Shown: positions 52,442 through 62,846, numbered from the stretch's first letter. The stretch is 64,000 nt of DNA from Aplectana chamaeleonis (GCA_029168955.1 JAPDOI010000174.1:1040001-1104000), one strand, 5' to 3'. Notes: generated from the letters alone by a model not told the origin. Numbers and translations are program-made.

Positions 52442-52468
52442 CTGAAGAAGGCGTGATTGCCGAAACGT
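52442..52468 (+). ncRNA. Hammerhead-core-like motif, second Penelope family
   Basis: CTGAAGA (52442-52448), stem GGC/GCC with loop GTGATT, then GAAACG. It is identical in core to the minus-strand motif at 38012-38039. Here it lies on the strand opposite the GIY-YIG frame because the piece is inverted. Confidence 0.33.
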
Positions 52469-52626
52469 TAGCCGAATAAAGATGAAAATTCTTGGTCCAC
52501 TGCTCGAGAATTCAACTACGAGAAATCACATTCTTAGCCCATAACATAATTTTTCGTACTGAGATTGGAGGAATTTACTGGTATAGACAAATGATGTCTT
52601 TCAATTTAATGAGGCAGCCTACCTTA

Positions 52627-52815
52627 TCAGCCTTTATTTGTAGGCATCGTTCGTGCTGAAAACCAATTTCCATTTTCAGGCTCAATTTCATCAACTAGCC
52701 CGGTAGACCACACCGGTAAACCTCGGCGGGTCAAAAACGTTGGGTAATGAGGTTGGAAGGGGCTAAAGCTGAGGATCCGCCACCCTCTCTCACCCGTCAT
52801 CAAGCACTTTTTCAT
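52627..52815 (-). pseudogene. Conserved orphan coding fragment, copy 2
   Basis: The 62-residue minus-strand frame contains MTGERGWRILSFSPFQPHYP, LPVWSTGLVDEIEPENG and WFSARTMPT, the same order as 28282-28526. DNA similarity continues at 52820-52850 (GATGCGACCGTCAAACAACA) and 52895-52970. No family recognised. Confidence 0.45.
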
Positions 52816-52963
52816 AGAATGTTGATGCGACCGTCAAACAACATGCGTACCACCCGCAGAGGCCTTGATTGCCAGCGGTCAGTCCGCACCTATTATCTGA
52901 GTAGAGAGGCCAAGCTTTACAAAAACATCTAAAAATAGTATACGGTTTTCTGCGCGTTCGATG

Positions 52964-53460
52964 CCTTTAGAGTCACGGTGCAGCCTCGAAATAGTTTTTC
53001 TGCTTATCCTCAAGACGGTCTCGCGAGGATTCTGGTGGTACCTCTGAAATCGTTTAGAACCCCCTGCGAACGAAGCTATGGTCGAGGTTTGCCTGAAATT
53101 GAGTGGAGAAGCCATGGTGGAAGTGTTGTCCAAGGCTTGTGATTGCCGCCATCAGCAACGATGCGAGGGAGCGGACCTGAATGAAGAGAGAGGTTGAGAA
53201 TGCAAATAAGAACGGGACCCTTGATCGAAAACCTTCGCTCATATTGTCACTGTTTACCTCGAGAGGTTGCTAAAGAGGGCGTGCCAAAGTGGCTTCCCGC
53301 TATGGGTTCTCCATAGTGGCACCTTCCTAGATCTAGCTATTTTCGAGGAATTGAGAACTCGCCTTTGGTAGGTATTATATTGAGTGGGCCTAACTTATAA
53401 TTATTTATAATTATTTGTGATTCTCAGATTTTGGCCTTGTGGTTCGGCTGTACCTTTAAA
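52964..53460. repeat. CTTTAAAGGCACAG repeat family, copy ii
   Basis: Left end CTTTAGAGTCACGGTGCAG, right end CTGTACCTTTAAAG. Interior blocks AAGAGGGCGTGCCAAAGTGG and CGAGGAATTGAGAACTCGCC match copy iv. Its right end overlaps the left end of copy iii. Confidence 0.8.
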
Positions 53461-53684
53461 GGCACAGTACATCCTCAGACATCAATTCTGTGATTTTCAT
53501 TTGATTGTGTTGTAGACCCCTCCTGTATAACACTTGCCAAGTGCGAGATCTCGATTCCTCTAACTAAGCTAGATATAAGCGACCACCCCTTTCCAAAGAT
53601 ACCGCTGCAATCAGCGTGTGACCGTCTCCAATATAAGCATGAAAACTGAAAAACATGTTTTTCGGGTGTACTGTGCCTTTAAAG
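53455..53684. repeat. CTTTAAAGGCACAG repeat family, copy iii (short)
   Basis: Left CCTTTAAAGGCACAGTACAT, right GTGTACTGTGCCTTTAAAG, inverted termini of about 20 bp. At 230 bp it is an internally deleted and partly inverted version (AAGTGCGAGATCTCGATTCC). Confidence 0.85.
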
Positions 53685-54934
53685 GCACAGTCCAACCTCA
53701 GATTCGTTTTTCTGTTTTTCTGCCTATTTTAAAAACAGTCCCACGCTGACTGGAATCGTACAAGAGTCCCTGGGGAAGGAGTTATGGCACCTCAAAAATT
53801 GAGCTACGAGCTCAAAAAGGTGGACGAGTTGTCCGAGGCTTGTAACTTCAATCATTTGCCATCGATGTATGCGGGCCGACCTGAATAAAGAGGAAGGCTA
53901 AGAATAAAGGGACTGGTCAAGAATCATCGCTCATCTGGCCGCTGTTGAGCTCGAAAGATCGTAAAAGGGGCGTGCCAAAGTGGCTTCCGGGTGTGGGCGC
54001 CCCAGGGTGGCTTCCTCCTATATCTCGCTTATTCGGAGGAATCGAGAGCTCGCACTTGGCAGGTGTTATGAAGCATGGGTATCAGGGGTGTGCGTTAATG
54101 AAAATTATTTTTTTCGTTAAGCGTTAATCGTTAATTTTCGAAAAAAAAACCGCGTTAACCCGTTAATGCGTTAACACGTTAATTTTGCATTTCGTTAAAC
54201 CATTAAAAAGAAAAACATTACCACGTCAAAAATCAATACATTATCAGATCTCCCATATCAATCAGTGCCATACAGGGTTCGGCACGGGATAGGACCCCAC
54301 AAGGGGTCTGAGCTCCAGAGGGGATGAAGGGCTCCGGAGATTCCTGACCTTACGGAGGAAGACCCATTGGAGAAATGTGTATGTGAGTGAAAACCTCCCG
54401 GTGCAGTTTTTCACATGAAATTCAACTAGGCACAGCAATTTGACTGAAATGCTAGCTGAACTGAATTGCGAGTGACGGTGTTCAATTAGGAGGTTTAGGG
54501 TGAAGTCATAGTGAAGGCGTTCCCAAAATGATAGAGAAGACATATGAATCCTCAATGTGAATTATCTAGAGATGATTTCTGCGATTCCTGTGAATCAGAA
54601 GATTTGATATTTGAGTTGAGCGTGGTCGATTTACCCTATAGAAAAACTTTCCTCGTTCGAGATTGAGGCCGAACACCGCTACAATGTGAGGGCTAACACC
54701 TCTGTCATTTGTAGTCCCGCCGGAAGTCGGAAATTCTGAAAACTAGGAGTCGCGAGATTTGTGAATTTGAGTCCAGCGTGATCGATTTACTCTATACTGA
54801 GTTTCAGCGTCTCAAACGAATTCCGAATACCGCTACACTGACAGAGGAAGATGACAAAAATCATCCAAGTTTAGAAATCTAAACTAGGGTTTTAAAACTG
54901 CAGTAACCTCACGTTTAAAGCCTACGGCACCTCT

Positions 54935-56346
54935 GAGGACGGATTCGTCATTGAAAAATGGGTTGGCGCAAGCTCTGGGTTTGGCAGACCTGGATTGGAA
55001 AAATGGGTTTGCGTCGGATAACCCACCACCTTTGATTCATTAGCGCAAATCTTGGGTTGGTTCCCCTAACCCATTTTCTGTCGGCACGAGAGGCGTTTGC
55101 GAATACACTACGTATTTTCGCGACGCCTGTCTCCGATTTTCCGTCCAATCAATACTCAATTATTTTTATTGCCAACACCTTGTATCGCACTTTTCGCTAT
55201 TATCGCGCAGCCAGTGTTGAATGCTCATTCTAGTAGTCACTGTTTTTGCGATTTTCTCCATATTTTCTTGTGGTTTCAATTTTCGTGTTCTTCTGCTGAT
55301 TTATGTGTTCTTTGAAATCGTCAGGCCCCCAAAAAGTTAATCGGACAATGATACTTATTTAATCATTAAACGATAACTTCTTGTGCTGTCTGAAGCCAGC
55401 TGTAGCCCATATTTTGAAAGACTTCGTTCAAATATGTTCTGTTGTTCTAAATTCAGGCTGCATATCCAAAAATATTGCGTTGTGTAGCATTTTTTTGCGT
55501 TGCAGCAATAACCCCTGTAATACTTCAAAAATAATTTTCTAAAGGGGGGCATAAATAAATTTATCTCTATCAAGCTATAGATTATTCTGAAGTGTTTTCC
55601 TTTTTTTTGATCGAAGTAACAGGGAATCATGGAGTATGCTATGGGTGAATTAGTGCCCTTTTTCGATTCTGGAAAGTACTGGCGTGTTTAAGTAGGTGCA
55701 CCGTGCATAGTAAAGCAAGACGCTATGAGAAAATAAACTTACGTGGACAGAAGAACAAGAAAATAGATCTCATAGAAAGAGGAGAACGATAGAACTTCAA
55801 AGAAAATTAAATTTAGGATGAGAAATGAACACTATCTAAATCAGGGTGGCACAGAAGAACGACATAGATGCTGGGGTGGAGAAAATTTGGGAAATTAAAG
55901 GAGAGGAAAAAATGAGAGATGATGACGGAAATATTAGAGGAAAGGATGAACTCGAAAAATTATTGGAAGTCTAGAGATTCATTCTGCAGCTAGCGGTTGA
56001 GTCGATTATTTTTGAAGTAGTCCATTAAACACGAAAAGATGTAGAGAGCAAATGCTGACGATCTCTCCAATCGCGTATATAGGTAGTAAACGCATTCATT
56101 ATAAGTGATTCTTACAAATAACACCACATTATTTCTGAAAATGGCGCTGGAGCGCGTTATCTGCCTGCCCGTTTTGGGTTGGGTTGAGCGAACCCTCGCT
56201 CCCGCCTCAGGTTGCGCGAACCCAAACCCAAACCCATTTCTTGATGGGTTATTAAATTGATGAATCCCAGAAAAATGGGTTACGTTCGCTCTGAACCCAA
56301 CCCAAATCGGCAAACCCAGGGTGTGCGCAATGATGAATCCGGCCTC
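54935..56346. mobile_element. 1.4-kb element with GAGG(A/C)CGGATTC ends and ATGGGTT subterminal repeats
   Basis: Left GAGGACGGATTCGTCATTG then AAAAATGGGTTGGCGCAAGC; right AACCCAGGGTGTGCGCAATG then ATGAATCCGGCCTC. The ends are inverted repeats related to the tandem MITEs at 27845. ATGGGTT/AACCCA(T) repeats cluster near both ends. The interior 55150-56150 is AT-rich and shows no gene. Confidence 0.75.
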
Positions 56347-56963
56347 TGGAGTGTGCCCTTCGCAAAATGTTTCCTGGTGTGGGTTCTGCGTCCATTTTCG
56401 CGTTTTCTAAGTACTTTATTAGATGTGGACCCATGGTGCATTTTAGAGCAGAACCCACTACAGGTTAATGTTCTTCAAAGGCACTCTTCAGGTTTGCGGA
56501 AGGTTGCAAACGGTCGAGTATAAAGTCTACTTTCCCAACGCCCACACCTTTCCAGATAACTCTTTTACTTCTTCACTTATAACCTTTTAGAAACCTACTT
56601 TTTTCAAAGACTTGCACATTTTTTTTCTTCGTTGACGAGTACAGTGTCTCCTTCAGCGTCTATTTCAGACGGTGAAATTTCGTATGTAGCGTAAATCAAC
56701 CACGCTTGACTCAAATATCCCACTCACGTAACTCGATGTTTTAAAAATTGTCGACTTCCAGCGGACCACATTCGCAAACATCCGCATTTTTCCCATAGCA
56801 CTGGCTTCACCATTTCAATACGACAAAAGTAATTTTACTGCAATCAAACATTAGATGTAAACCTGCTAGATAAACACTATTCGAACACATCAGCTCAAGG
56901 TAGGAGTGAGTGGGTAGGGTGCTATGTGGGATGGGGGGGACTAGGGCGCTGTGGACTTGCCAC

Positions 56964-58716
56964 CAGGGGTGTGCGTAATTACGGTTTACGATTTACGATT
57001 TACGGTATTTTTCGGCCTCGTAATTACGGTTTACGATTTACGACATTTTGGACCGTAAATCGTAAATTTTCGTAAATAAAACTACATGCGATGGAAGTAA
57101 AATGCAAGGCAAATCCAGTTGACCTGATCTATTACCACGTTGTATATACTAATGTTTTTGGCGAGGAGATAGGACCAACTCCGGTGTCTGCCTACAGCAC
57201 GAATTGATTATCAATTTTCGACCTGATTGTATTATTATAACGCGGGACACACGATCGGAGTTAGAGGAGCTGGGTACAAGATCCGCTTGAGAGCTGCATG
57301 TGCCTGAATAGCTGACGTCTATCGCGTAATGCAGTCTAAGAACACTTTATGAGGAACCTCGTTTTTGAGGTTTTGATCACGAGTCTCTGTCCTGATTCTC
57401 AAAACTTGATTGGCGTCAAGGAAAATCGAGCAAAGAACTCTGATGAAGCCGAAACTGGCTTCTAAGAGAGTTCCTGGCCCACCATTTGGGAAGGCTACGT
57501 CTAGGCAGAGGTCACAAAGGTTAACAAGAGAAACATACTTAGGCGATTCTAGGCCCCAAGCCGCATCGAACAGGAGTCGGACCCACCTGACAGTTCGGCT
57601 CGTTCTGCCAATCTTCGGGCCTCTACTGTTACCGTCTTGGCAATGAGAATCACCTGAGTAGTTATTGGGGGGAGCCCTCAAATTCGGCTATCCAGAGTCG
57701 CTCAAATGGCTAGTTTTCAACGCGTAAACGGAGTTGACGTTCAGGGAGAAGTATTAAGTGTGCTCCTGTGACCTAGCAGTTTAGTTTTAGGCTCCGCCAT
57801 AGTCGGCCAAAGGCCGGACTGAGCAGTTCTCTAACGTCGCTAGTAACCCTGAGCCGTTCTCTCTCGTACCTAGTGACCCTGCGCCGCCCCGTAGTGTGTC
57901 GGACTCATGCCAGCCGATTATGCCGGCGTACTAACGCGCACTACGGCCAGCTTAGTCCGGCCACAACGTTGGGAAGATTTTCCACATCAGTGAGGAGTGC
58001 AACGCATGCCTATGGACTGAGAGGGCCACAGCTGGATCAGGACAGACCAGGCGGGCACAGTCCAACTACATTTGGGGATTTTTTTCGATTTGAGTGAGCA
58101 GTTTGCTGAATGCCTATGGACATGGATGGCCGCGGACGGCACAGGCCTGCTCAGTCCGACCACATTTTGTTCACCCTATTTGCATGATGTAGATGCTTAT
58201 CGACCGGGCTGGCTACAGCCGATCGGTCGATCGGGCATGTTTTTTTCGGGAATACAGGCAGGTCTACCGTGGTAAGCATGCCTAGCTTTGTTGTCAGCAT
58301 AGAGAGGTTCTAGGAATGACATTCCATCGACCTGTGCGTGGACAACTGAGTTCGCCTAAGGACAGTCCCTTACTTTCACTATTATTATGATGGCTTTTGT
58401 GAATGTAGCACTGCATGAGGCATACATGTATTGAGTCTGCGCTAGGCTCTCAAATCTGCAAACTGTTTTCCCTTCTATACTCCTATCCAAATCTGCAGCT
58501 CAGAAAGCAACAAACTCCCGAAATAGCTCTTTATCACTTATCGATAGGAAGTATTCAAATGCCTGTTTCACCATAAGAGTATTATAAATTTTCAGGGGTC
58601 ATTGTTGTAATTGGCTGTTTACGATTTACGGTTTACGATTTACGATTTACGGTGGTTTCACCGTAATTACGTTTTACGATTTACGGAATTTGAAATTTCG
58701 ATTACGCACACCCCTG
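56964..58716. mobile_element. hAT element with CAGGGGTGTGCG ends, private array GTTTACGATTTACG
   Basis: Left end CAGGGGTGTGCGTAATTACG, right end CGATTACGCACACCCCTG, perfect 8-bp duplication CTTGCCAC (56956-56963, 58717-58724). Direct-orientation arrays of GGTTTACGATTTACGATTTA are found at 56976-57075 and 58617-58690. Interior: a decayed coding-like block (57319-57681) and a Penelope-related GGCGTACTAACGC segment near 57925. Confidence 0.95.
57319..57681 (-). pseudogene. Orphan coding-like fragment shared with 63.7 kb
   Basis: The 120-residue minus-strand frame contains GLESPKYVSLVNLCDLCLDV, AFPNGGPGTLLEASFGFIRV and SIFLDANQVLRIRTE. The minus-strand frame at 63643-63858 has GLEYSDCVSSVNLGALTFST, LPGGKPGTIWLFHVSLDFFH and STQHRLRSQK in the same order. 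The similarity is at the peptide level across about 60 residues. Function and family unknown; a decayed transposon or dispersed gene family are both possible. Confidence 0.4.
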
Positions 58717-59149
58717 CTTGCCACGTCCATTTCACGGTGCCGCAAAGGGCGCGGCCAAGTGTGATTTAACAGTGCCCCCCCCCCCCCCCCCACTATCCCA
58801 CATAGCACCGTGGGTAGAACACGGTCAAAACTTGACCTATCCACGCTCCTGGGGGTAGGGGTTCTCAGCGAAAGTGGCATTGGAGTGGGGGCCTGAGCAA
58901 AACTGGCCGACCCGCATCTCGTGCACTACCCTGGTGTTATAATTCTACAAAAATTAACGAACTATGAATTAACGTGATTCCAAGACTTTTTCGTTAAGCG
59001 TTAATCGTTAATTTTTGAGAAAAAACGCGTTAACCCGTTAATGCGTTAACACGTTAACGTTATAAGGCACAGCCCTGGTGGGTATATTTCACAATTATGT
59101 GGAAATCACAGAATTCGTCTCTGAGCTCGCACTGTGCCTTTAAGGGCAG

Positions 59150-59365
59150 TATACATTGGACCCGAATCGAAAAACGGATATCCGAATCATTCTGAAAACC
59201 ATGGTTGTGGATATCCGAGTGCATTCAGATGGATCCCGAGTGGTAGCAAGTAGTACCGCAATAGCAGTGCTTTTATTTTGAATTCATTCGGTTGAATCGG
59301 AAATCCGCGACCATCGTTTTTGAAATGATTCGGATATCCGTTTTTCGATTCGGGTCCAATGTATA
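59150..59365. mobile_element. 216-bp MITE with TATACATTGGACCC ends
   Basis: The left TATACATTGGACCCGAATCG and right CGATTCGGGTCCAATGTATA begin inverted repeats of about 41 bp, including AAAACGGATATCCGAATCA. Flanks AAGGGCAG (59142-59149) and AAGGGCAC (59366-59373) match at 7 of 8. A related but expanded element starts near 60885. Confidence 0.88.
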
Positions 59366-59790
59366 AAGGGCACAGTCCAACCTCAGGGGTAATTTTGATA
59401 CTATACTCGGGCCGCCCTGTATAGCAGCCCTGCTGAGCGCGAAATCTCAATTCGCTCAAATGTATGAGAAAAGGCCAGAAAAAATTTTTCCACGCCCCCG
59501 GAAAAGAAAAAAATTGGGTCACGCCCACCGACAAGCTTTCGATCTCAATAGAGACAAGACGCGCGATGAATTTCAAGCCAAATCTATGTTCTTCACGATG
59601 TTATCGGTCTAGCTTTACATTGCGGTCTGCTCCGTATGATGGTTGCGAGTGAAAGTTTTGTGGAAAACTCGTCCACCAAATTTCCGCCATTAAAATTCAC
59701 AATATTTGAAGGGCCATAACTGCATTCGCGGTATCTTCTGAGCAATTCTGGAGACACCGTTGTAATCAGCGCGAAAATTTCTCCAAGGCA
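59366..59790. repeat. CTTTAAAGGCACAG repeat family, copy v (rearranged)
   Basis: Starts AAGGGCACAGTCCAACCTCA. Internal CGCGAAATCTCAATTCGCTC and the inverted AACTCGTCCACC match blocks of copy iv. It abuts copy iv through the MITE at 59150. Confidence 0.65.
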
Positions 59791-59799
59791 AGCTAAAGC

Positions 59800-60150
59800 A
59801 CCGGAAAATGTTCCATCTGCGGTGGGACTGCGCCTCATTGTTAAAGTGATTACTTCTTTAGATAATCAGTTGACTTGTCGACGTGATGTTCTTATTTTTC
59901 TTATGAGTTCAACGCTTAGGGTGCTTCTTGCAATTTTTTTTCACTTTTCCCCATCTATGCTTCTATAAATAAACAGTCTTCAATTTACCATACAAAAATC
60001 GTGACGCTTTCCTATCGTGAACGCTGACTCTAGCAGAAGATCAGTCTAGCATTACAAACTTCATCAGCTTTCGTACAACAAAAACGTCTGCGAGGAGGAC
60101 CGGCATTTTCTCGATTTCGCAGCCAATAGTCTCGATCAGGGGGAGAGGCG
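59800..60150. other. No gene recognised upstream of the putative host exons
   Basis: AT-rich. TTTTCTCGATTTCGCAG ending at 60121 could be a cis- or trans-splice acceptor for the ATG at 60152. Confidence 0.3.
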
Positions 60151-60151
60151 A

Positions 60152-60700
60152 ATGGACGACGATCAGCTTCGCGAGCTCTTTAGTTCGTTAGCTACTCTTG
60201 CCCAGCAAGGCCCGATACCAGGTACTCTTTAGAGATTTTTTCATGAAAATTTAGTTTTATTTCTTGGGTAATGAATCCCAGGATGAAAACATTGTAGTGC
60301 AGGCCTACAGCGTTTTGGTGCACAATCACTCGCCGGAATCTCTAGCGGAACAACTGCATCAGAGATGGCTTGCAGACTGTCGATTCGCCCCTATTGCCGC
60401 TAATATAGTCCAGCATGTAAGAAAAGTGAGTTGTAACGACTTGGTCTGTTTGGCCGATTTCGGTTCTGTCCGGAAAATTTCAGGCCTTCACTGAGAGTTT
60501 ACAGTTTGAGCATATATACTGCCTTTATTCGGGAGTGCATAAGCCCCTCTTTTCACCCGCACACGCTGCTACAGGAATGGATCACGTCAGCGCGGTCTGT
60601 GGTGAGTCCGTTCTCTCCCACCCCATGTGGCAGGCATCGACTTTCGCGTGACCACCGTTCATTCGTCCGCATGACCGGCGATCATGCTAAGAGAAGGTGA
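60152..60700 (+). CDS. Possible host gene exons, MIF4G-like (uncertain)
   Basis: Exon-like blocks: 60152-60221 (MDDDQLRELFSSLATLAQQG, donor GTACTC), 60282-60429 (DENIVVQAYSVLVHNHSPES, LAEQLHQRWLADCRFAPIAA, NIVQHV; donor GTAAGA or GTGAGT), and from 60484 after AAAATTTCAG. The LxxxxxxWLxDCxFAxxAAxI wording resembles the start of MIF4G-domain translation factors such as MIF4GD/SLIP1. The intron between the first two blocks is 60 nt with good signals, but the phases do not agree (1 against 0), so one boundary is wrong or the gene is broken. Later exons could not be fixed; donor-like GTGAGT occurs at 60602 and 60699. This is the only non-mobile coding candidate in the window. Confidence 0.25.
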
Positions 60701-60884
60701 GTTTTTGAGTTTTTTTCTGCCGTCTTATGTTGTTTCGATGTGTAATTGAATATGGTCGTAATATGATGCGGGTAAATGACCCATGGATTTGAAACAGTAG
60801 ATAAATGTTCAAGAAGAAAGCTTTTTTTTGGTAAAAAAAAGAGAACAGAGGCCGGATTCATCAAAGCATTGTCCATGGTAAGTT

Positions 60885-61270
60885 ATATACATTGGATCCG
60901 ATTCGGATAATTTCGGATATCCGTCCGAATGATTCGAAATTTTGACGATTCGGTATCCGAATCACCGAAAAAACGCCAAATCCGAACCGAGCCGAAATCC
61001 GAATCACCGAAAAAACCCCAAAACCGAACCGAACCGAAATCCGAATCACCGAAAAAACGCCAAATCTGAACCGAACCGAAATCCGATTCACCGAAAAAAC
61101 GCCAAATCCGAATCGAACCGAAATCCGATTCACCGAAAAAACGCCAAATCCGAATCGAACCGAAATCCGATTCACCGAAAAATCGTCAAATCCGAATCGA
61201 ACCGAAATCCGATTCACCGAATTACACAGGATTCGATTGAATCGAGTTTTCGATTATACGAAATGCGTCA
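60885..61270. repeat. 42-bp minisatellite inside a TATACATTGGA(C/T)CC element
   Basis: About 6.5 copies of a 42-bp unit (CACCGAAAAAACGCCAAATC plus CGAACCGAAATCCGA) at 60948-61218. The left edge TATACATTGGATCCGATTCG resembles the MITE at 59150. It is translatable on both strands (NPNHRKNAKSEPNR repeats), which is a by-product of a unit divisible by three. Confidence 0.85.
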
Positions 61271-61292
61271 CGATTCGATTCAATCATGCTAG

Positions 61293-61789
61293 TTTAAAGG
61301 CAAAGGACACCCAGGGAATTGTTTTTCTAGATTTCATCCTCATCTTGGAGACGGTCACGCTCTGATCACAATGGTATTTCTGCAATCGTCCAAGACCCCC
61401 TACGAACGGAGATATGGCTCCTTGAAAATGCCTTTTTTTCAGGGCAAAAATTTGGTGGACGAGTTGTCTTAGGCCTGTATTTCTCTTGATTCGCAGTTGC
61501 GGCACGAGAGCAAAACAGGATGAGGAGATAAATTGGAAAGGGAGGGAAGAACGATGACTCGGTTTAAAATCATCCATCAATGTAGCCGCTATTGAGATCG
61601 AAAGTCAGGAAGAGGGCCGGGCCTGTGGTATTGGCTGGAGCGGGCCGGGCCCGCGGTGGTCGCTTATATCTAGCTTATTTGGAGAAATTGAGATCTCGCA
61701 TTTGGCACGTGTTATACAGGAGGGGTCTTCTACACAATTACTCAAAAATTTCAAATTTCGTATCTGAGGGTGTATGGTGCCTTTGAAGG
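61293..61789. repeat. CTTTAAAGGCACAG repeat family, copy vi (near full length)
   Basis: Starts TTTAAAGGCAAAGGACACCC and ends GGGTGTATGGTGCCTTTGAA. At 497 bp with blocks GGTCACGCTCTGATCACAAT, GGTGGACGAGTTGTC, GAAATTGAGATCTCGCATTT and CACGTGTTATACAGGAG, it gives the fullest view of the family. Confidence 0.85.
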
Positions 61790-62845
61790 ATTCAATAGTG
61801 ATCCATATACGCGCTCCAATAGCGACGCGAGCGCGGGCTACATTCCGAATTTTCTTCCAGTATTTTCTGGTTGTGTCTTTGCTTCTCCTTCGCTGTCAGT
61901 CTACGGTACTTTTCCTGACTGTGATTGTTTCTCGTATTGAAAGCCTGTCTTTGCGCTTGCTAGTGGCCGTTTCAATGTTTCAAAATTCTGTCATATACAT
62001 TTTCAGATATTTGCGGCTATATTCTTCTTCCCTAGTGCAATCCCAATAATTCGCATCTATCGCTCCGGTACGTTTTCTTTTTAGTCTCCTTGAATAACCG
62101 CCGTAGAATTAGAAGCTTCGTCGCTGCTGGTTGCGGACAGAGAAATTGATTTGGCGGCAACTCATGTTTACGGTTTTTTTTCATCATTTCATTGCTTCGA
62201 TAGCGGAACGGGCCGTTTTTCCAACTAGTTTAGTGCTAAAACTGGAGTACTGATTATTCCATTATTGTCTCGAAGATGATTGCAGGTGTTCTGAGCTTTT
62301 TCTCTCGCACTTCAGAGCACACATATCTGAAGCGATTTCTTCTGTATATCCGAGAAATTACAGCGAGTCACACACAATGTCTCATTCCTGACGGCCTTCG
62401 TATCGCTTCAAAGAAGGTGATGAACTGAATGCCTAGAAGGCTTGACGGATTAGATGTGGAAGTTAGGGTTTGCGCGAGAATCCTCTTAGAGCGTAAAAGC
62501 GACGAAAAGAATTTTTTTTTGCTGTCGATTGGGTTGCTGGGTCCGCAATCAGCAGTGACGAAGCATTCAATTTTACGGTGAAGACCACAAAACAATCAGA
62601 AACAGCACATTGGGAACGGTACCGATAATTTCGTCGATTCGAAACGCTGGTGCTATCCGCCCGGGTCATGGCGGGTTGCGACTGCGATTCGTTCACATAC
62701 ATCTCACTGGGGCGCCCCACCTTTTCGCCTAAAGGTTCTAAAAGCTCTCAAAATATGCTTTAAATGTGGTGCTCTGTTTTAACACCCTGTATGCCACTTC
62801 ACTTTGATCCTACCTATCCGCCGCCGGTAACTGCGCGTTGAAAAC
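61790..62845. other. No gene recognised
   Basis: The hydrophobic 91-residue plus-strand frame 61774-62049 (YFLVVSLLLLRCQSTVLFLT) begins in repeat DNA and has no family match that I recognise. The rest is AT-rich without motifs. Confidence 0.35.
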
Positions 62846-62846
62846 A

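Larger units (their letters stand above)
52010..52535 (-). mobile_element. Penelope-like element fragment with GIY-YIG frame
   Basis: The minus strand carries, in order, an inverted 3'-region piece (52440-52535), the GIY-YIG frame (52430-52088) and the terminal block with AGTCGGGGCTTAGTACTTCG and CCGTTAGTACGCC. The same blocks without the frame are at 37920-38460. It is a different Penelope family from the one at 45974. Confidence 0.8.
56917..58809. mobile_element. GGTGCTAT MITE split by hAT 56964-58716
   Basis: Left GGGTGCTATGTGGGATGGGG, right CACTATCCCACATAGCACC. With the hAT removed, the interior CTTGCCACGTCCATTTCAC and GCGCGGCCAAGTGTGATTTA matches the 29460-29645 element. A C-run lies at about 58776-58791. 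Confidence 0.85.
54083..59077. mobile_element. hAT element with CAGGGGTGTGCG ends, private array GCGTTAA
   Basis: Left end CAGGGGTGTGCGTTAATG; decayed right end AAGGCACAGCCCTG. Flanks ATGGGTAT (54075-54082) and GTGGGTAT (59078-59085) match at 7 of 8. Both ends carry the same direct-orientation array GTTAAGCGTTAATCGTTAAT ... CGCGTTAACCCGTTAATGCG. The body is about 3.2 kb without the nested hAT at 56964; no transposase recognised. Confidence 0.88.
53680..59141. repeat. CTTTAAAGGCACAG repeat family, copy iv, split by hAT 54083-59077
   Basis: The left part 53680-54082 starts TTTAAAGGCACAGTCCAACC. The remaining right end 59078-59141 reads AAATCACAGAATTCGTC...GCACTGTGCCTTTAA. The break coincides exactly with the hAT element and its duplication, and the joined order matches copies i and vi. 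Confidence 0.85.

Noticed and set aside
60942..61292. Repetitive protein (NPNHRKNAKSEPNR repeats) as a gene
   Set aside because: Both strands are open because the 42-bp unit is divisible by three; no start context, splice site or domain.
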